A stretch of 36,351 nt of DNA from Gemmatimonadaceae bacterium (GTDB taxonomy: Bacteria > Gemmatimonadota > Gemmatimonadetes > Gemmatimonadales > Gemmatimonadaceae): positions 1 through 36,351 of the forward strand of contig JANYFO010000148.1 of assembly GCA_025362635.1 (NCBI GenBank), written 5' to 3'. Shown piece after piece: positions 32,848 through 36,351 of the stretch. Below the pieces are notes generated by a model. The model was not told the DNA's origin, searched no databases, and saw only the letters and a list, made by a program, of their open reading frames with translations. The position numbers and the translations under genes were made by a program. How positions within the stretch are numbered: the stretch's first letter is position 1; every line of letters starts with the position of its first letter.

Positions 32848-33243
32848 TCACGCCGACTTTTTGACGGCACTCAGCTGTTCTGCAGCGCCGGCAAATCCAT
32901 CCCGCAAAGAGGTTGCGATGGTCACCAGCTTACGCATCACGCGCAGATCGCCTCGTTGACCGACGTCGACCAGTTCGTACAACATGTACTGATACAGGTC
33001 CGCAAGCTGATTGGAGAGCGATTGGCTCTGCTCAAAATCAAGCGACGCCAGCAGCTCACCTACAAGGTCACGCGCGCGACGGAGTGACGTGACGCGGAGT
33101 TCGAGATTAGTGCGCTCCATCGCAATACGTGCGCGTTCCAGATTGACGACCAGTTGTTCAAAAACGATGACGACCAGACGCTCGCGCGAGGCGGAAAATA
33201 CTTCCATTTCGCGATAGCTGGACGACGGTGTCGCGTAAGACAT
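32848..33243 (-). CDS. fliS: FliS, flagellin export chaperone
   Basis: About 131 residues, a helical protein with EMEVFSASRERLVVIVFEQL, the FliS N-terminal region, and LADLYQYMLYELVDVGQRGD, its most conserved block. FliS caps flagellin in the cytosol to keep it unfolded for export. It follows fliD and precedes another chaperone-like gene. The ATG at 33243 fits the family N-terminus; an upstream ATG at 33303, 3 bases after the fliD stop, would add 20 residues and has a slightly better ribosome-binding site, so the start is not certain. Confidence 0.92.
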   Translation of the reverse strand: MSYATPSSSYREMEVFSASRERLVVIVFEQLVVNLERARIAMERTNLELRVTSLRRARDLVGELLASLDFEQSQSLSNQLADLYQYMLYELVDVGQRGDLRVMRKLVTIATSLRDGFAGAAEQLSAVKKSA

Positions 33244-33305
33244 CGAATACCGGATTGAAGTCGAAGCCGAGAAATTGCGTGCGTCACGATGGAGTATCGG
33301 CATGG

Positions 33306-35405
33306 TCAGCCTGAACTCTGAAGCGCTTTGATCGAGCCCGTAATTACGGTACCGCGTTGATTCAGTGTCGCGATCGCGGTTTCCATTTTCGTAAATTGCG
33401 CGACGAGCGAGGCACGTTTTTCATCTAAGCGACGTTGCGCGTTGAGCTGGCGCGTTTTTAAGCGCGTCGTGGCAGAGGCGATCGATTGCGTTTGCGTGCT
33501 GATCGTACCCGTGCCGTATTGCGTGACCGCATCAGTCGCGATTACGAAGGCGCCGCCAATGCCAGAGAAGCCAAACAACGCTTCCACTTCCGATGGTTTG
33601 GCCGCGATCGCGGTCTTCAACGCGTCCTTATCGACTATAAGCAGCCCGTTGCGATCGAGGGTAATGCCCGTCAGCGCAAGCTTCGGATACGCGACGTTTG
33701 CTGACACGCTGGTACGCAGCGCGGACGTAAAGCTGTCCACGATCCCGCGGAGCGAGGTGTTCGCAGACAACGCACTGCCCGACGTGCGCTGGGCATCGGA
33801 AAAAGCTCGGATGGCATTGTACGCATCGGCAAATTTCTGAACCGCCGTGAGTGATCCATCAATGTCACGATTGACCGCGACGTCGATGCTCGTGCCCGGT
33901 TCGGCCGACGTCAATGCGAGCGTCACACCACCAATGGCGTCGGTAATGTTATTTGAACTGCGCGTAAGCTCACGTCCATCCACACGCAAAATTGCGTCTT
34001 TCCCCTGCTGCAGTTCGCGCGCACGTCCGACCGTGGTGATGCTCGTTGCACCTAACGATCCCGACGTGCCATCAGCATGCGTGATTGCAAGGGACATGCT
34101 AAGTCGCGATTGACCGCCGACGCTATCCGCCATCCGAATACGACCGTCAGCCCCCAGCGAGGCCGATGCTGGCCGTGCGCCGCTGCCGAAGCCGGTCGTT
34201 ACGTCGTTGACCTTATCAAGCAGGGTCTGCATCGTATCCGACGAACCCACCACCAACCCAATGGTGACCGCGGTGCCATCGCCGCGAAACCCTCGAATGT
34301 TGATGGCATCACCAACGGCAAGCGCCGTCGTCGCGCCGTCGAGTTTAAGTCCGGCAAGCGCTGTCGAAGTTGTTACGACCGCGTCGCTGCTATCCGTATA
34401 CGCACCCGTTGCCACTGTCTGCTTCACGGTACCGGATTGTCCGGCTGCAAATCCCAGCGCATCAATCACGGCCTGACTGCCAGCATCACCAGCGACCGCG
34501 GTGACATTGCCGTCGGTCACCAAACGAAAGCGTGTTTGATCTCCATACTGTTCTGGCTCCACTGACGCCGAACCGCCCGCGGCATTGATCTTCGCCGCGA
34601 TCGACGCGATGGAGTCGACCGCCAAGTCGGCGGTGATCAGGCGATTCCCCACACGAATCGTGGCCGGTGACGGGGAGATGGACATCCCGAGCGCGACCGC
34701 CGCCGCTTGCGTGGCCGATGAAATTGGTTTGGTCCGTGAATCGACGAGGCCAACTTCGCGTGCAATGCCTCCCGTCCCGTCCCGCAGCGTAATGCCGCTC
34801 GATCCACTGGCGTTCGCCGTCAACACAAGGCGACCCGCCGTACCACCGTCGCTGATCACCGTTGCCGTGACGCCCGTCGGGGTCGTACCAGTGTTCGCGT
34901 CATTCAGCTTCTGTTGTAGGTCAAGCAACGTATCAGTCGTGACCACACTAATCGTGGCACCGTTGAGCGTGAAATTTCCGCTCACACCAAGTGCGGTTCC
35001 GGTGTTCGCCACGCTGTTACCCGCGAGCTTCGCCGTGTCCGCCAACTGCGCCACTTCAACGCGATAGGTGCCAGCAACGGCGTTTAATGTTGCTGACGCT
35101 GTGAGCAACGCCCGGCCGCTTGTAGGGCTGGCTGGCACATTCGCGGTGTAGCCGCCAAAACCCGCGCGACGTACCAGTCGCGCGGTATCATTGAGTGTTT
35201 GCGTCAACGCCTGCAGCTGCGTCCACGCAATCTTCTGCCTGGCGCGCGTTTCAATATCATTGGTGATCGGCGTTAGGTCGCGTGCTTCTTGTGCGCGAAT
35301 CGTCGCATCGACGATATCGCCCCACTGAATGCCTGAACCAAGCCCACTAATGGTCGTTGGACCACTCGTGGACGAAGACGTTGTTGGTGTAACCGGGGTT
35401 GTCAT
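33306..35405 (-). CDS. fliD: FliD, flagellar filament cap (HAP2), enlarged with IN-motif repeats
   Basis: A 699-residue cap protein. The N-terminus (ISGLGSGIQWGDIVDATIRA) and C-terminus (a long coiled coil, LKTRQLNAQRRLDEKR, ending RGTVITGSI) match FliD. The middle is longer than in E. coli (468 residues) and holds about three copies of a motif like the flagellin-hook IN repeat: one near TISVVTTDTLLDLQQKLNDA, one near RVGNRLITADLAVDSIASI and one near TIGLVVGSSDTMQTLLDKVN. FliD sits at the filament tip and guides flagellin assembly; the extra domains probably extend outward. The ATG at 35405 follows a GGAG-type site; a hairpin separates it from fliC. Confidence 0.94.
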   Translation of the reverse strand: MTTPVTPTTSSSTSGPTTISGLGSGIQWGDIVDATIRAQEARDLTPITNDIETRARQKIAWTQLQALTQTLNDTARLVRRAGFGGYTANVPASPTSGRALLTASATLNAVAGTYRVEVAQLADTAKLAGNSVANTGTALGVSGNFTLNGATISVVTTDTLLDLQQKLNDANTGTTPTGVTATVISDGGTAGRLVLTANASGSSGITLRDGTGGIAREVGLVDSRTKPISSATQAAAVALGMSISPSPATIRVGNRLITADLAVDSIASIAAKINAAGGSASVEPEQYGDQTRFRLVTDGNVTAVAGDAGSQAVIDALGFAAGQSGTVKQTVATGAYTDSSDAVVTTSTALAGLKLDGATTALAVGDAINIRGFRGDGTAVTIGLVVGSSDTMQTLLDKVNDVTTGFGSGARPASASLGADGRIRMADSVGGQSRLSMSLAITHADGTSGSLGATSITTVGRARELQQGKDAILRVDGRELTRSSNNITDAIGGVTLALTSAEPGTSIDVAVNRDIDGSLTAVQKFADAYNAIRAFSDAQRTSGSALSANTSLRGIVDSFTSALRTSVSANVAYPKLALTGITLDRNGLLIVDKDALKTAIAAKPSEVEALFGFSGIGGAFVIATDAVTQYGTGTISTQTQSIASATTRLKTRQLNAQRRLDEKRASLVAQFTKMETAIATLNQRGTVITGSIKALQSSG

Positions 35406-35431
35406 GACCTAAATCTCCGCAAAGGGCAGGA

Positions 35432-35464
35432 CCTCGGAGCCGGCACATTACGCCGACTCCGAGG
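35432..35464 (-). terminator. Hairpin between fliC and fliD
   Basis: CCTCGGAG at 35432-35439 pairs with CTCCGAGG at 35457-35464; after one mismatch, four more pairs close a 7-base loop. It lies 28 bases past the fliC stop on the minus strand, where a partial terminator or mRNA-stabilising hairpin after flagellin is common. No T-run follows, so read-through into fliD is likely. Confidence 0.5.
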
Positions 35465-35492
35465 GGTTAGTCATCCGCCAGCCTGATCGGGT

Positions 35493-36260
35493 TTATCGCA
35501 GGAGCTGCAGCACGCCTTGGCTGCCTTGATTCGCCTGTGACAACATCGCTTCGGCTGCCTGCTTGAGAATGTTGCTCTTGGTAAAGTTGGCCATTTCTTC
35601 CGCCATGTCGACGTCGCGAATCACAGACTCTGCGGCGCGGACGTTCACGATTGCGGACTTCAAGTTCTGCACGGTGTAATCGAGCACCGACTGACCTGCG
35701 CCAATGTTGGCGAGCGTCGTGTTGACCGCGTCAAGCGCCGTATCAGCATTTGCCAACGTTGAGGTACCACTTAACGTCGTCAGCGTTAACGCGGAATTCA
35801 CCGTCACCGTACCGCTTGTCGCTGAGTCGCGCACTTGGAACAAGAGCGACGCGAACACGCTTGCCCCCTGAAAGTCTGACGCCGCGAGAATACGGGTCGA
35901 CTCTGTCTGCAGCGTGGCGATTTCTGTGCTGAGGGTCGCGGTGACGGTGCTGTTGTTACCCGTCGACGTCGCCTGCGTGATCAGTTCCTTCTGACGCTCG
36001 ACGATCTTTTGAATCGTCGTCGCAGCACTTTCCGCGATCTGCAACATCGCGCTGCCCTGCTCGGCATTATTCGACGCGGCGGTTAACGAACGGCTCTGCG
36101 TACGAAGCTTGTTTGCAATAGAAAGACCGGCGGCGTCATCTGCCGCGCGACTGATACGCAAACCTGAGCTCAACTTCGCCATGCTGCTGTTCGTCGCCAT
36201 TTCGTTGACGAAGATATTCTTTGAAGCCGTCAGTGCACCGATGTTCGTGTTAATACGCAT
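35493..36260 (-). CDS. fliC: Flagellin
   Basis: A 255-residue flagellin. The conserved D0/D1 ends are clear: RINTNIGALTASKNIF and KLSSGLRISRAADDAAGLSI at the N-terminus, and RDVDMAEEMANFTKSNILKQ through GVLQLLR at the C-terminus. The central part (about 125-190) is short and threonine/serine-rich, so the exposed D2/D3 domains are missing. It is secreted by the flagellar type III system with FliS. The ATG at 36260 has GGAGGA about 7 bases upstream (36268-36273), a strong site that fits a highly made protein. A longer reading from 36293 has no support. Confidence 0.97.
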   Translation of the reverse strand: MRINTNIGALTASKNIFVNEMATNSSMAKLSSGLRISRAADDAAGLSIANKLRTQSRSLTAASNNAEQGSAMLQIAESAATTIQKIVERQKELITQATSTGNNSTVTATLSTEIATLQTESTRILAASDFQGASVFASLLFQVRDSATSGTVTVNSALTLTTLSGTSTLANADTALDAVNTTLANIGAGQSVLDYTVQNLKSAIVNVRAAESVIRDVDMAEEMANFTKSNILKQAAEAMLSQANQGSQGVLQLLR

Positions 36261-36286
36261 GAGACTATCCTCCGTGATGTTGAATT

Positions 36287-36302
36287 GAGGCATCCGTGCC
36301 TC
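36287..36302 (-). promoter_or_regulatory. Small hairpin in the fliC 5' leader
   Basis: GAGGCA (36287-36292) and TGCCTC (36297-36302) form a perfect 6-base-pair stem with a 4-base loop, 13 bases upstream of the GGAGGA ribosome-binding site of fliC on the minus strand. A 5' leader hairpin of this kind can stabilise flagellin mRNA. I found no clear sigma-28 promoter in the 91 bases available before the window ends, so the promoter is probably outside or diverged. Confidence 0.35.
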
Positions 36303-36351
36303 GCCCGGACTCGATGATCGAATCGCGGTCAGATCTCAGTGTCGTCGCGAC

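Noticed and set aside
36261-36351. Sigma-54 or sigma-28 promoter before fliC
   Set aside because: A GGCAC...GC pattern is present but the spacing is 7 rather than 10 bases, and no sigma-28 pair is seen; only 91 bases are available.

Overview
This window is a dense, gene-packed stretch of chromosome (GC in the high fifties by eye) from a diderm, aerobic, flagellated bacterium. A TonB-dependent receptor, a lipoprotein membrane-fusion protein, Tat-exported MsrP and a complete late-flagellar/chemotaxis operon all point to an outer membrane and swimming motility. The mix (TPP-riboswitch TonB receptor plus PnuC, DUF6526, an N-terminally extended CheA, a five-gene operon ending in a DapA-like/epimerase pair) looks like Gemmatimonadota to me. 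That taxonomic call is inference from gene content and is only moderately firm. I found no tRNA, rRNA, CRISPR, insertion sequence or phage gene.

Layout. 1-3242 (minus): sucA (2-oxoglutarate dehydrogenase E1) followed by a translationally coupled secreted PIG-L deacetylase cut by the window edge. 3243-3841: a mostly non-coding stretch with one small zinc-ribbon protein (DUF2256). 3842-7711: a probable thiamine-salvage locus. A TPP riboswitch sits directly before a TonB-dependent receptor (minus); divergently there is a PnuC-family transporter overlapping a NadR-like P-loop kinase, then a DUF6526 membrane protein. 7715-13463 (minus): msrP, msrQ, a membrane GGDEF-EAL protein and a THUMP/RlmL-like RNA methyltransferase. 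13559-16454 (minus): a three-gene ABC exporter (adaptor, ATPase, permease) joined by 4-base overlaps. 16575-20192 (plus): a tight five-gene operon, sufE, CDGSH protein, plsC-like acyltransferase, epimerase-like protein, DapA-like aldolase. 20200-24701 (minus): alkA-like glycosylase coupled to a secreted unknown protein, a TIGR01777 epimerase with an SRPBCC domain, a small zinc-ribbon membrane protein, an SPFH protein and a small SGCSID-motif protein.

24820-36260: an orphan soluble histidine kinase (plus) runs tail to tail into a long minus-strand motility operon read fliC, fliD, fliS, a FliT/FlgN-like gene, a small unknown gene, flgM, cheY, cheZ, cheA, cheW, cheR, cheD, cheB. The proteins form a consistent set: filament, cap and export chaperone, an anti-sigma-28 factor, and a full CheA/CheW/CheY pathway with methylation (CheR/CheB), deamidation (CheD) and a CheZ phosphatase. 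No chemoreceptor gene lies in the window.

The best leads are the TPP-riboswitch/TonB/PnuC/NadR-like kinase locus, where the kinase is a candidate thiamine (pyro)phosphorylating enzyme; a very stable C(UUCG)G hairpin between cheZ and cheA; the DapA-like/epimerase pair; and a non-canonical NSPY motif in the RlmL-like methyltransferase.
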